Below the pieces are notes generated by a model. The model saw only the letters and a program-made list of their open reading frames with translations, was not told the DNA's origin and ran no database searches. Below, one piece after another: positions 25,784 to 34,620 of a stretch of 64,000 nt of DNA. Position 1 is the first letter of the stretch. Each line of letters opens with the position of its first letter. The position numbers and the translations under genes were made by a program. The stretch comes from an uncultured SAR86 cluster bacterium (GTDB lineage: Bacteria > Pseudomonadota > Gammaproteobacteria > Magnimaribacterales > AG-339-G14), in the NCBI GenBank assembly GCA_902587545.1, contig CACILL010000001.1, forward strand, positions 497,391 to 561,390, in the 5' to 3' direction.

Positions 25784-26221
25784 ATGAAATTTTACCCACC
25801 ACATTATTTACTGGTTCTTTCACTATGCATGCTCGCCACTTGGTATTTCGGAAAGTCTTCTTCACAGGCCTTGCCTCTTATCTTAGTTGGACTTGGCCTC
25901 ATTGGATTAGGATTTTTATTAGCTTTCAATTCAATTGCAAGATTTATAAAAGCAAAGACCGGTGTTGTGCCATTTAGTGAGTCTACTACTTTGATTACAG
26001 AGGGTTTTTACAAATACTCAAGAAACCCAATGTATGTTGGTATGAATTCTTTTTTATTAGGATTATTGGTCATCCTAAATAATCCGATTAATTTTATCTT
26101 TTTAATTATTTTCTTTTTTATCGTAAGAAATTTGTTTGTCATTAAAGAAGAGGTACAGATGGAAGAGACTTTCGGAGAAGATTATTTAACTTATAAAGGA
26201 AAGGTAAGACGCTGGTTGTAA
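25784..26221 (+). CDS. Isoprenylcysteine methyltransferase-like membrane protein
   Basis: A 145-residue membrane protein of the ICMT/phospholipid methyltransferase (PEMT-like) superfamily. The signature YKYSRNPMYVGM (about 68-79) marks the SAM-binding membrane half, and EEVQMEETFGEDYLTYKGKVRRWL closes the family domain. Four helices are predicted. Bacterial members methylate unidentified lipids or small thiols. The gene stands alone between divergent small-peptide/glk genes and a convergent dehydrogenase. Confidence 0.85.
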   Translation: MKFYPPHYLLVLSLCMLATWYFGKSSSQALPLILVGLGLIGLGFLLAFNSIARFIKAKTGVVPFSESTTLITEGFYKYSRNPMYVGMNSFLLGLLVILNNPINFIFLIIFFFIVRNLFVIKEEVQMEETFGEDYLTYKGKVRRWL

Positions 26222-26225
26222 AAAT

Positions 26226-27389
26226 CTAGTTGACTGTTTCTTGAGTTACTATTGTCTTAATTTGAGCACCATCTCCCAGAAAACCACTTAATTCATCAAA
26301 GAAGTTATCTGGATCTAGTCCGCATGCCTCAGGAGCTAATACTCCAAATTTAGTAATCTTTTTCTCAAGTAACAATTTCAATCCGCACGCCAGAGGATAG
26401 CCAGTTGCTGCACCCATAGACATGCTATCTTCAAAACCGTCTAGCGTAACAGCAACAATAGTTTCAGTTTCGTTTTTCAAACCCTGAGCCAGTCCATAAA
26501 CCTCAGGCAGGGAATTTAAAATATCCTTGGGCTTACTTGTATTATTTCTTTCAAGTCTTTCCAATATATTTGCTGCTTGACTCTTTGTGAGCAGCTTTAT
26601 TTCGATGAAGAATCTAATCATTTTGAAGACAAAAACATTAATTAATTCGTTACCATGCATTAAATTCAAGCTTGTTGAAATGTCTGGATAGTGGTGAGGG
26701 AAAGTTATTGCTTCAGGATGACCGAAAATACTTGCTTTAAATTTACCTAACTGAGGATATTGAACATTTACTTTTGTTAAGGGCCTTACCATTTTAAATT
26801 TTTTATTTATATAAACCTTAACTTGTCCTATCATCTGTTCAATCCCATGCTCCATTGCAGCATTGGCTCCCGTTTGAGAACTTTCATCTTCTGGCTTTGC
26901 ACCAGAGACATCCCAGCCTGTATAAACATTTGAAACTTTATCCAACTCGTTCATGGCTTTTAAAGCAAGCATATTAGTTATGCCCGGACTGGCTCCTAAT
27001 CCTAAAATAGCAATCTTGTTTTTTTCCTCAGCTAATTTGTTTAGGGAAAACATTTTTTCAGTTGGCTCCCAATCATCACATATATCCAAATAATGACAAT
27101 TTTGCTCCAACGCAATCTCTAAGATTGGGTAAGCAAGCTTAAAAAATGGCCCTGTGAGATTAAGAACTACGTCTGCGGAAGCTGTAACTTTTTTAAGTGA
27201 GTCTTTGTCTAAAACATTTAGGCCTATCCCGGTAATCCTGTCATCTTTGAAGGATTTAGCATAATCAGAAGCGGCAGTTTCGTTTATATCGGCGATAGTT
27301 ATAGAATCAATTCCATCTATAGAGCTGACTGCGGAGGAAGCAAATCTTCCCATGCCACCACTACCTCCTAAAACTAAAACTTTCATCAA
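26226..27389 (-). CDS. Saccharopine dehydrogenase-like NAD(P)-binding protein
   Basis: A 387-residue protein of the saccharopine dehydrogenase family. The Rossmann motif LGGSGGMGRFAS is near residues 7-18, followed by DINETAA at the end of the second strand, which favours a particular cofactor ribose contact. The C-terminal half carries the family's dimerisation region. Relatives act in lysine metabolism, polyamine synthesis (carboxynorspermidine dehydrogenase) or as trans-acting enoyl reductases; I cannot choose. Two adjacent ATGs open the frame. It is monocistronic, 105 bp from the next gene. Confidence 0.82.
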   Translation of the reverse strand: MMKVLVLGGSGGMGRFASSAVSSIDGIDSITIADINETAASDYAKSFKDDRITGIGLNVLDKDSLKKVTASADVVLNLTGPFFKLAYPILEIALEQNCHYLDICDDWEPTEKMFSLNKLAEEKNKIAILGLGASPGITNMLALKAMNELDKVSNVYTGWDVSGAKPEDESSQTGANAAMEHGIEQMIGQVKVYINKKFKMVRPLTKVNVQYPQLGKFKASIFGHPEAITFPHHYPDISTSLNLMHGNELINVFVFKMIRFFIEIKLLTKSQAANILERLERNNTSKPKDILNSLPEVYGLAQGLKNETETIVAVTLDGFEDSMSMGAATGYPLACGLKLLLEKKITKFGVLAPEACGLDPDNFFDELSGFLGDGAQIKTIVTQETVN

Positions 27390-27495
27390 TAATTATTAAA
27401 CATGAGTAAGGAAAATTTTCAAAACTTTTTAAAATTGATAACTTTAAGGTTTCATTCACAAAGATTTTACAAGTCAGAGAAAACTATATGACTTA

Positions 27496-28074
27496 TTAAA
27501 AAATATTCACCAACCAGATAAGTAAATAGTGCCCTATGAATCCATAGAGGCTGATTGCAATAATTGGTTTATTGGAAAGTCCATTTTCTTTATTAAATAA
27601 AACTGCATAAACAAAGAGCGGGATGTAAAAGAACAAGGAGCTTGCCATTCCCGGACTAAAAATATTTTGCGCTGTTGAAATACCAATATGAAAGCTTGCG
27701 TTTGCCATGGTAAGAGCATTATTGAAAAGAAAAAATATTCCAAATATTTTTTCCGATCTTGCTCTAGATATGATCAAAGCCGGCAAGAGAATTATGTAAG
27801 GCGTAAGATTTAGCAAAGTTACTTCCATTGGTGAAATATCCATTGCATTTCTATATGCCCAATTTAAAAAATGATAGTAATCGCCAAATAAAAGAGGGGA
27901 CAACACATATTCTTCAAACTGATGTGCAGAGAGTGCCAATAATGGCAAAAAGGCAAGAAGATACTTACTCTTAGCTCGATAAAGATAAATACAGATTCCT
28001 AAAAAAGTAAAAAAAGAAATTATGAAAAAATTTTGCATGAGCAAAACCAAAGGCGCATTAAACGATGGATTCAT
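27496..28074 (-). CDS. HXXEE domain membrane protein
   Basis: A 192-residue membrane protein when started at the ATG at 28072-28074. That ATG shares a base with the upstream gene's stop (TAATG), so I prefer it to the in-frame ATG 36 bp further upstream. The HxxEE motif that names the family is present as HQFEE, with helices on both sides and NWAYRN nearby. About six helices are predicted. The conserved His/Glu set suggests metal binding in the membrane, but the family has no proven function. It is coupled to the HupE/UreJ-like gene. Confidence 0.82.
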   Translation of the reverse strand: MNPSFNAPLVLLMQNFFIISFFTFLGICIYLYRAKSKYLLAFLPLLALSAHQFEEYVLSPLLFGDYYHFLNWAYRNAMDISPMEVTLLNLTPYIILLPALIISRARSEKIFGIFFLFNNALTMANASFHIGISTAQNIFSPGMASSLFFYIPLFVYAVLFNKENGLSNKPIIAISLYGFIGHYLLIWLVNIF

Positions 28075-29024
28075 TAGGCGACAATACCCCAAATTCTCGT
28101 TATAAACCAAAAACAGCCCATGCCACCAATTCCATAAGTTACCAGACTTCGAAATAAATTTTTAAGGTCAACTTTATTAAGTAATAAAATAATTATTCCT
28201 ACGATGGGAATAATCATAAGCTGCCCAATCTCAATACCTATGTTGAAGAATAATAAAGAAAGAAAAAGTTGATCATTTGCTATTCCGATCTCAGATAATG
28301 CCCCAGCAAAACCAAACCCATGTAAGAGACCAAAGCCAAAAGCCATCAGCCATGGTCTTTTTACTTCAGTCTCTGCCTTAGTTAATTCATATGCTAAATA
28401 TACGATCGTCAATGCGATCAAGGCTTCAGTGCTAGCTGACGGCAGTTTAAAGATACCCAAGACAGAAATTGCTAGAGTAATACTATGTGCCAAAGTGAAT
28501 GCTGTTATCGTTTTAAACAATGGCATAAATCCTGAAATTAAAAAAATGAGGCCTAAAACAAATACGATGTGATCAAGTCCGCCGAGCAGATGGTCCACTC
28601 CTAAGTAAAAGTAACCAGCTGGATAAACCTGTTTGTCTAAAGGAATGATAATTTCCGGAGCTTTAAGATTCATCAAGCCTTCAAACCTATCTCCATCGAA
28701 ATGATTTACCGTTACCAGGGCATCATTCAGAATGCTCAAACCGCTAACTTGAATCGCTTTTCCTTTAAGTGACTCAGTGCATTTTAAATTTATTTTTTCC
28801 GAGATGTATTTTCCTTGCCTAAAGGGTAGGTCTTTCTCAACTTCACAAATTTCAGGGAAAGTAAGCTCTGGAGAGGTGCCAAGGTTTCTTATTGGCGTCA
28901 TCCAAAGGGCTTCGTATTCAAGCTCCTTGGTCTCATCTACTAATAGATGAGCAGGATTAAATTCATGGGCAAAAAAAGCGGATGAAAAAAAGAAAAATAA
29001 AGAAACTAAAACTTTAGTCATCAA
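28074..29024 (-). CDS. HupE/UreJ-family membrane protein with exported N-terminal domain
   Basis: A 316-residue protein with a signal peptide (about 1-18), a periplasmic beta-rich region (about 20-135) and a C-terminal HupE/UreJ membrane domain. The latter shows LGVDHLLGGLDHIVFVLGLI, TAFTLAHSITLA and HGFGFAGAL, three histidine-bearing segments of the family. HupE and UreJ are linked to nickel entry for hydrogenase or urease. This two-part version is common in marine bacteria and probably moves a metal, not necessarily nickel. It overlaps the PPIase gene upstream by 11 nt and the HXXEE gene downstream. Confidence 0.87.
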   Translation of the reverse strand: MMTKVLVSLFFFFSSAFFAHEFNPAHLLVDETKELEYEALWMTPIRNLGTSPELTFPEICEVEKDLPFRQGKYISEKINLKCTESLKGKAIQVSGLSILNDALVTVNHFDGDRFEGLMNLKAPEIIIPLDKQVYPAGYFYLGVDHLLGGLDHIVFVLGLIFLISGFMPLFKTITAFTLAHSITLAISVLGIFKLPSASTEALIALTIVYLAYELTKAETEVKRPWLMAFGFGLLHGFGFAGALSEIGIANDQLFLSLLFFNIGIEIGQLMIIPIVGIIILLLNKVDLKNLFRSLVTYGIGGMGCFWFITRIWGIVA

Positions 29025-29820
29025 AGAGGTATTTTGGATTAATGATGACTTGGTATTTATCTTTCAATTCGAACAAGTAGGAATCTAAAGTTTTTTGTTT
29101 TTCCTCCAAATAAAAATCGACTTCTACCTTTTCTTTTACTTGATTCAAAGTGGGAGTAACGCTTTCTACTTTATTAAGTAACTTAACAGCATGGAAGCCA
29201 TATGCCGATTCAACTGGACCTAGCCATGTATCAAAAATAGGCTCTTCAAAAACTTCGCTAAATTGATTACCAAAATCTCTTTGTATTTCAAATCTGGATT
29301 TTTCAATAAAATTTTTCCCCAGCATGAAAGGATCGCTTTTAGGCAAATTATCCTCATTCTCTTGAATATTTCTTAAAGCTTCTTCTGATCTTTGCTCGCC
29401 ATTTCTTTCCGAAGAAAAGTAAAGATGAGTAAAAGTAAATCTTTCAGGAAAAATATATGAATCTAAATTTTTCTCAAAAAATTTCTGAAGTTCATCTAGT
29501 TCTGGAGGAGCAATTGAAGTTTCTTCTCTCAAAAATGATATTTTTTGAGCAAGTCTCCTTTTAATTATGCGATCTTCTAGGTCAAGATTTAATCTCAAAG
29601 CTTCTCGGTATAAAATCTCTTCCCTGATTACATCATCAATGATGTTCTTGATGTCAGTCCTGGTTGGCGATCTACCAACCTGTAATTCCCAAGCGTATAT
29701 CAAGCTTTCAATCTCTTGATCGGAGATAAAAATATTTAGCTCGTCTTCATCATAATTGAAAACTAAATCCAATAATAAGATGACAAAGCCTATTCCAAAA
29801 AAAACTAATATTTTCTTCAT
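29014..29820 (-). CDS. Parvulin-type (PpiC) peptidyl-prolyl isomerase, membrane-anchored
   Basis: A 268-residue protein anchored by an N-terminal helix (about 4-21). A SurA-like helical region follows to about residue 115. The parvulin domain comprises FTHLYFSS, then the LG..F....F..F..P and GPVESAYGFHAVKLL signatures (to about 225). It would isomerise prolyl bonds of exported proteins. It overlaps the HupE/UreJ gene by 11 nt, so it may assist folding of that membrane partner's periplasmic domain; this pairing recurs in marine gammaproteobacteria. It has no cleavable-signal signature. Confidence 0.87.
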   Translation of the reverse strand: MKKILVFFGIGFVILLLDLVFNYDEDELNIFISDQEIESLIYAWELQVGRSPTRTDIKNIIDDVIREEILYREALRLNLDLEDRIIKRRLAQKISFLREETSIAPPELDELQKFFEKNLDSYIFPERFTFTHLYFSSERNGEQRSEEALRNIQENEDNLPKSDPFMLGKNFIEKSRFEIQRDFGNQFSEVFEEPIFDTWLGPVESAYGFHAVKLLNKVESVTPTLNQVKEKVEVDFYLEEKQKTLDSYLFELKDKYQVIINPKYLFDD

Positions 29821-29835
29821 TTTATTTAAGTGAAA

Positions 29836-31284
29836 CTATTGAAGGCTAGGCGGTATTTTGAACCCGCCTCTCAAATCTCGAACGATTTTAGCTACCTCGA
29901 TACAAGTCTTATCTTCTAAATAAGGACCTGTTATTTGCATTCCTATAGGAAGATTTTTTGAAGACATACCTATCGGAACATTTGTACTGGGCAACCCAGC
30001 CGAAACTGCAGGGCCAGCCCATAAAGTTGCTCTGAGATATTCATCATCCTTACCATTTATAGTCAGTTTTCTTTCATGAACTGGATTGTGGTTGTGCTTG
30101 AAAGCCGGAGTAATTGAAGTTGGACATAAAATAACATCGTATTTTTTAAAAAATTCTCTCCACTTTTGACGCATATTTTGTCTCATGGCATTTACTACAA
30201 CCCAATCGGCATACTTTAAAACAGATCCTCTGGCAACTTTGGCAAGCTCTGACATATCGTTTGGATCCAACCCTTCGTTTAATTTAGCAAGTGTTTCAAA
30301 GGTTTCTTGTGGAGAGCCAGCTAGCATCAGAGGATTCAAAAGCTGACTATAAATTTTATCAATTTCTTTGAAGCTTATTGGTAAGTTCGCCGTTTCAATA
30401 TTAGCACCAGCATGTTGCAAATCATCTGCAGTTTCCTTAATTAGAGTTGTTATTTCGCCATCTACTTCAGCATAAGTCTCATCAGGCCAGACTGCAATTT
30501 TCATTTCTTTAGCTTTTTTTGTTCTGGCTTTTGGTAATTTAATTTTCCAAGCTGAGCTATCTTGCTCTTGAGCTGCAACCAAGGTATCTAATGCAATTTC
30601 CAAATCTTCAGGAGATCTTGCAAGAGGTCCTGCCACAGATAAACCATTACCAGTTGATATCGAACCTGGCGGAGGAGGCATATGTCCAACTTCCGAAATG
30701 ATGTTGTAACTAGGTTTGTGTCCAAAAAGACCGCAGAAGTGAGCTGGGACTCTTATCGATCCGCCTATATCAGAGCCAAGTTCTAAAGGCGTCATGCCTG
30801 AAGCCAAAGCTGCTGCGGAGCCTCCAGAAGAACCTCCAGGAGTTCTTTCCATATCCCAAGGATTATTTGTAGTGCCATAAATTTCATTAAAGCTTTGCAA
30901 ATCTGAAGAAAGAAAGGGCACATTGGTCTTGCCGAAAATGATTGCACCAGCATCAACTAATCTTTGAACAGCCTCCGCATTTCTTTTTGGAATATTATCT
31001 CGCCAAGCAGGGTTCCCTCCAGTCGAAACAATACCTTCAACCTCAAAAGCATCTTTAACCGTCATTGGTAAGCCATGTAAAGAACCCAATTTTGATTTAG
31101 AAGTTATTTTTTTGTCTGCTTCTTTGGCTTTTTCTAAAGCTCTTTCTGCATCTAATGCGACTACCGCATTGATTGATGGATTTACTGCTTCTACTTGTTT
31201 TAAAAAAGACTCAAGAACTTCTTGAGCAGAAACTTCTTTTTGTTTTATCTTTTTAAGAATCTCATGCGCATTTTCAAAAATCAT
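29836..31284 (-). CDS. Amidase, amidase-signature family
   Basis: A 482-residue amidase. The Ser-cisSer-Lys triad is intact: Lys77 (MTVKDAF), cis-Ser152 in the GGSSGGSAAALASG signature and nucleophile Ser176 in DIGGSIRVP. Such enzymes hydrolyse carboxamides to acids plus ammonia. Homologues include 6-aminohexanoate-cyclic-dimer hydrolases and general amidases; the absence of gatB and gatC nearby argues against a GatA role. No signal peptide. It lies 15 bp upstream of the PPIase gene and 26 bp downstream of the DUF3604 gene, all on the minus strand. Confidence 0.92.
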   Translation of the reverse strand: MIFENAHEILKKIKQKEVSAQEVLESFLKQVEAVNPSINAVVALDAERALEKAKEADKKITSKSKLGSLHGLPMTVKDAFEVEGIVSTGGNPAWRDNIPKRNAEAVQRLVDAGAIIFGKTNVPFLSSDLQSFNEIYGTTNNPWDMERTPGGSSGGSAAALASGMTPLELGSDIGGSIRVPAHFCGLFGHKPSYNIISEVGHMPPPPGSISTGNGLSVAGPLARSPEDLEIALDTLVAAQEQDSSAWKIKLPKARTKKAKEMKIAVWPDETYAEVDGEITTLIKETADDLQHAGANIETANLPISFKEIDKIYSQLLNPLMLAGSPQETFETLAKLNEGLDPNDMSELAKVARGSVLKYADWVVVNAMRQNMRQKWREFFKKYDVILCPTSITPAFKHNHNPVHERKLTINGKDDEYLRATLWAGPAVSAGLPSTNVPIGMSSKNLPIGMQITGPYLEDKTCIEVAKIVRDLRGGFKIPPSLQ

Positions 31285-31310
31285 TATGCCAATTAATTCT
31301 CTATTTAATA

Positions 31311-33419
31311 TCAGTTAGTATTTAATGGTTCTTCAGTTTCTTGAACACTGTCCATTATCGATCTGATTGTAAAAACTCCTCCAGGGTTTGGAACGTTTGG
31401 AATGTACCATATAGGACTAGACCAAGCTCGTTCTTGAAAAGTCTTAGGTAAATCTTCTCTGGGTTTCAATCCTACTTTGATTGCATCCCAAGTGGTCCAA
31501 GGACAACTAGGGTTTTCTAAAACTCTTACGTAATAAAAAGCCTTTTCATTTTTATTGAAGTCAGGGTCTGTCCAAACAGTTTTAAGTTCAGCTGATCCTA
31601 CATCATTCGATATTTCACAAGTTTCGGTATTAACCGTAGCTCCATTATCTGGACATCTATTTGTAATTGGATTTACTTTAGTTCCATTGGAACAAACTAC
31701 ATCATATACAACTTCTTTTGGCGCAGCATCAAATTGATTTATCGTACCTTTTATAATTTGAACTCTTTGCAGCGGCGCTCCATTTTTTGCTCTTTGCGCC
31801 CAAACGAAAAAGTTAGGAACATTACTGCCTTTGGAAACCAAGTCTGAACCCATAGGAACTCCATTGCGATAAGCCTCACTGATGACGTTTTCATTATCAA
31901 GGTCTAACTCGTTCATACGATAGCCACCAAAGAATCGAACTGAAATCCTATTCCCACTGGTAGCAAAAGTTTCTTTTCTTCGTAATGCACTGAAGATAGC
32001 CTCTCTGGTATTCTCCTCTGCCCAAACGGCAGCCAAACCAGAAGCACCCCACTGAGTAAATCCTGACTCTAAATAGCTACCTTCTTGACCTTCATAGATT
32101 TCAATTGGTAAACCCGTATCACCAAAATTACTCTGACGTCCCAAAATCGTTTGCTGATAATCAGTTACTGGTACCGAACCTCTTCCTTCAGGAGTAGCAT
32201 CAATGATTCCAATTTTTGACCAAAAATTTGATTCATCATAAGAAGAAGCTGCAGTATGAGTATCGGAAGAACCAATTAAGCCAAACTTGTAAGGATTTCC
32301 CCTATCCTCCCATTCAAGAACCATTCCTCTAAAAAAGGCATCTCTCACATAACCGCCCGAAGGAAGTGAATAAGTTCTTGGGAAGCTTCCAACTCTTGAG
32401 TCCATGATACCAAAATCTGCCCATTCATCATTAGGCGACAAAAGAGGATGGGTATCGCTTGTCCCTTTAACCTGAGTCATTTCCACAATAGGCTCATTCC
32501 TCATTCGCAATGCGGAATATGCTTTATCAATAGGCGAACCATCGAATTGCTCTACTTCAAACATCTGACCATTTGACCCATTTGAATTATGTGGCATAGC
32601 AATAGAATCTATGCCTTTATTCCTTAGCTTATCCATCCATACCCACAAATCTTCTGGATTAATAGAATCGATTCTAGTCCAAGGTCTTTCAGGCGCTTTT
32701 GCACCTTCAAAAATTACATTTCTGTGTAAATTACCATTTTCTACATCCGTAGAAGTTGTGAATTCATAACCAATGAAGGTTGTAAAATTCCCAGGATCGT
32801 TGTGTTCGTTGGCAGCTCTAGCTACATCTGCCCAAGACGACTTATGAGTTTCGTCATCAAAAGACTGGATAGCTAATGAGATGTGATTGGATAAAAAAGC
32901 TTGAATAAATTTTGGATGATACCAAGGGTAAGGATTTGCAATTGCTTCAATGGCGCCTCTGAAGCTACCAAGACGATATGCAGAAGACTCTAAAGTCTGA
33001 TTCTCTGGGGCATTTATATTGTGATAAATCTCTGCGCCTGGAAGAGTAGAGGCATAAGTTGAGGTATCAGCCCAAGCTTGGATCATACCAAGAAAAAAAC
33101 CATGATCAGTAACTGCATAAAAATCTAGTGGTTCTCTTAGTGTCATGTCAAAACCTAAAGCATGCTTAATAGTTTCACCCTTAGCGTATCTGTAAGCGTC
33201 ATCAGGAGAGGCAGTTGTGCCAAATACATATGCATCGAATGAATATCTAGTGTGAACGTGAAGATCACCAAAATAGGCATTTCTTAATTCGTTATAGTCT
33301 TTGCTAGGACTAGGCGCAGGTTTATCTGCGATGGAAAAGTCCACTACTTCCAATGAAGTGTCTGTACATCCAATAAAGATTAATGCCGTAACAATAAAAG
33401 CGCTGATATTTTTTTTCAT
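31311..33419 (-). CDS. DUF3604 lipoprotein
   Basis: A 702-residue member of the DUF3604 family, which has a PHP-like metal-dependent phosphoesterase look. The N-terminus is a lipoprotein signal (MKKNISAFIVTALIFIGC, cysteine 18). FGDLHVHTRYSFDAYVFG (near 50) gives the first histidine pair, AVTDHGFFLG the next, and GLIGSSDTHTAA (near 385) a later metal site. The family is frequent in marine gammaproteobacteria; activity is unproven, though PHP folds suggest hydrolysis of phosphate or other esters. The ribosome site is GGGGAGAG, three bases before the ATG. Confidence 0.9.
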   Translation of the reverse strand: MKKNISAFIVTALIFIGCTDTSLEVVDFSIADKPAPSPSKDYNELRNAYFGDLHVHTRYSFDAYVFGTTASPDDAYRYAKGETIKHALGFDMTLREPLDFYAVTDHGFFLGMIQAWADTSTYASTLPGAEIYHNINAPENQTLESSAYRLGSFRGAIEAIANPYPWYHPKFIQAFLSNHISLAIQSFDDETHKSSWADVARAANEHNDPGNFTTFIGYEFTTSTDVENGNLHRNVIFEGAKAPERPWTRIDSINPEDLWVWMDKLRNKGIDSIAMPHNSNGSNGQMFEVEQFDGSPIDKAYSALRMRNEPIVEMTQVKGTSDTHPLLSPNDEWADFGIMDSRVGSFPRTYSLPSGGYVRDAFFRGMVLEWEDRGNPYKFGLIGSSDTHTAASSYDESNFWSKIGIIDATPEGRGSVPVTDYQQTILGRQSNFGDTGLPIEIYEGQEGSYLESGFTQWGASGLAAVWAEENTREAIFSALRRKETFATSGNRISVRFFGGYRMNELDLDNENVISEAYRNGVPMGSDLVSKGSNVPNFFVWAQRAKNGAPLQRVQIIKGTINQFDAAPKEVVYDVVCSNGTKVNPITNRCPDNGATVNTETCEISNDVGSAELKTVWTDPDFNKNEKAFYYVRVLENPSCPWTTWDAIKVGLKPREDLPKTFQERAWSSPIWYIPNVPNPGGVFTIRSIMDSVQETEEPLNTN

Positions 33420-33467
33420 TTTCTCTCCCCAAGTGATAATTATCTTAATGCAATCAAAGTAAAACTT

Positions 33468-34526
33468 CTAATTTAAATCTGAGAGGCTTATTTCTTGCGT
33501 GCCAACAGGTAAGACAACGAAAGTTCCATCTCTCGATAAGGTCCAGTCTGCTCTTATCTCATCAACGCCTCTCACAAAAACGTTCTCCATGATTCTGTTT
33601 CTTGGCGCTGGAGTAAGGTGATAAAAAATCAGGTGTCCAACATTTGCCATATTAGCTAATTTAGCTGCCTCCACTGGCGTCATGTGATAAGTCTTTATGT
33701 CTTCAAGAACCTTTGCTAATGGCTGGTTAGGATCTCTTTCTAAAATTGCTGCCTGCATGATATTTATAATGTGGTTGGCTTGAGCCTCAGCAATCAAAAC
33801 ATCAGCATTTTTAGAATTAAGAGCTATATTTTCATCGTAAGATGAATCTCCAGTAATGACTAACGACCTTCCCTTGTAGTCAAAACGATAACCAAGAGCA
33901 GGCTCAATTGGCTCATGGGTTACTTTAAAGGCTGTAATTTTCAAATCGTTTTCGTTGTAAATGATAGGATCATTTAGATCGACAATGGCAGTATCAAAGC
34001 CGACAGACTTAATTGGCGCAAGCGCCTCACCGTGATGTTCATTTCTAAATCCATAGTCTAATTTATATGCCATTTCAAAGCCTGCGGTTACGATATCTGT
34101 GCCTTCAGGTCCGTATACAGGAAGTGCTTTTGGACGACCTGGCAACCAAGTGGCCAAATGAAGATCAGCCAAATCTGAAATATGATCAGAGTGGAGGTGA
34201 GTGAATAGTACTGCTTTAATTTTATTTGTTGGGACGCTATATTTTCCAAGATTAACAGCCGCGCCATCTCCTATATCAACGATAAAAATATCCTCTCCTG
34301 CTTTTACAGCAACACAAGTTTGCGCTCTTCCAGGAGATGGTAAGGGCGATCTTGATCCACAAATTAATGCGCTTAGCGCATCTTCTTCAGGGAACGGACT
34401 ATCAGCTGTAGCTAAATTTGAAACAGCTGTTTTTAAAACTAAATCTTGTACAAAAGGAACTCTTAATGAAACAAAAACAAGTAAGAAAAGAATAATAATG
34501 ACGCCTAAAATTTTCCAAATTCTCAT
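33468..34526 (-). CDS. MBL-fold hydrolase, membrane-anchored, RNase Z/arylsulfatase-like
   Basis: A 352-residue metallo-beta-lactamase-fold enzyme with an N-terminal anchor helix (about 5-21). The metal motif HLHSDH (110-115) is complete, followed by ITGDSSYDE and GHLIFYHLTP with the later ligands. The spacing fits the RNase Z/arylsulfatase (AtsA) branch, but export of the catalytic domain argues for a small-molecule ester substrate rather than tRNA. It lies 48 bp upstream of the DUF3604 gene on the same strand, and divergent from the OYE gene. Confidence 0.85.
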   Translation of the reverse strand: MRIWKILGVIIILFLLVFVSLRVPFVQDLVLKTAVSNLATADSPFPEEDALSALICGSRSPLPSPGRAQTCVAVKAGEDIFIVDIGDGAAVNLGKYSVPTNKIKAVLFTHLHSDHISDLADLHLATWLPGRPKALPVYGPEGTDIVTAGFEMAYKLDYGFRNEHHGEALAPIKSVGFDTAIVDLNDPIIYNENDLKITAFKVTHEPIEPALGYRFDYKGRSLVITGDSSYDENIALNSKNADVLIAEAQANHIINIMQAAILERDPNQPLAKVLEDIKTYHMTPVEAAKLANMANVGHLIFYHLTPAPRNRIMENVFVRGVDEIRADWTLSRDGTFVVLPVGTQEISLSDLN

Positions 34527-34574
34527 AAATCCTCCATAATTTGGAATGACAAATATACTAAAATAATCTAACTA

Positions 34575-34603
34575 TTGACAGTATGCGTGTCAAAATATAT
34601 TTT
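34575..34603 (+). promoter_or_regulatory. Consensus promoter overlapped by a TTGACA-N7-TGTCAA dyad
   Basis: A perfect -35 TTGACA (34575-34580) is followed after 17 bp by TATTTT (34598-34603), preceding the OYE gene by under 20 bp. The -35 is also the left arm of an inverted repeat, TTGACA-N7-TGTCAA (34575-34593), placed where a repressor of the TetR type would block RNA polymerase. No regulator gene lies next to it. Confidence 0.6.
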
Positions 34604-34620
34604 ATGAATTTAATAGAAAT

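Noticed and set aside
27402..27491. A 29-codon plus-strand frame (starting MSKENFQNFL) between two minus-strand genes
   Set aside because: No ribosome site, no promoter, no hydrophobic or cysteine pattern; length is within chance expectation.
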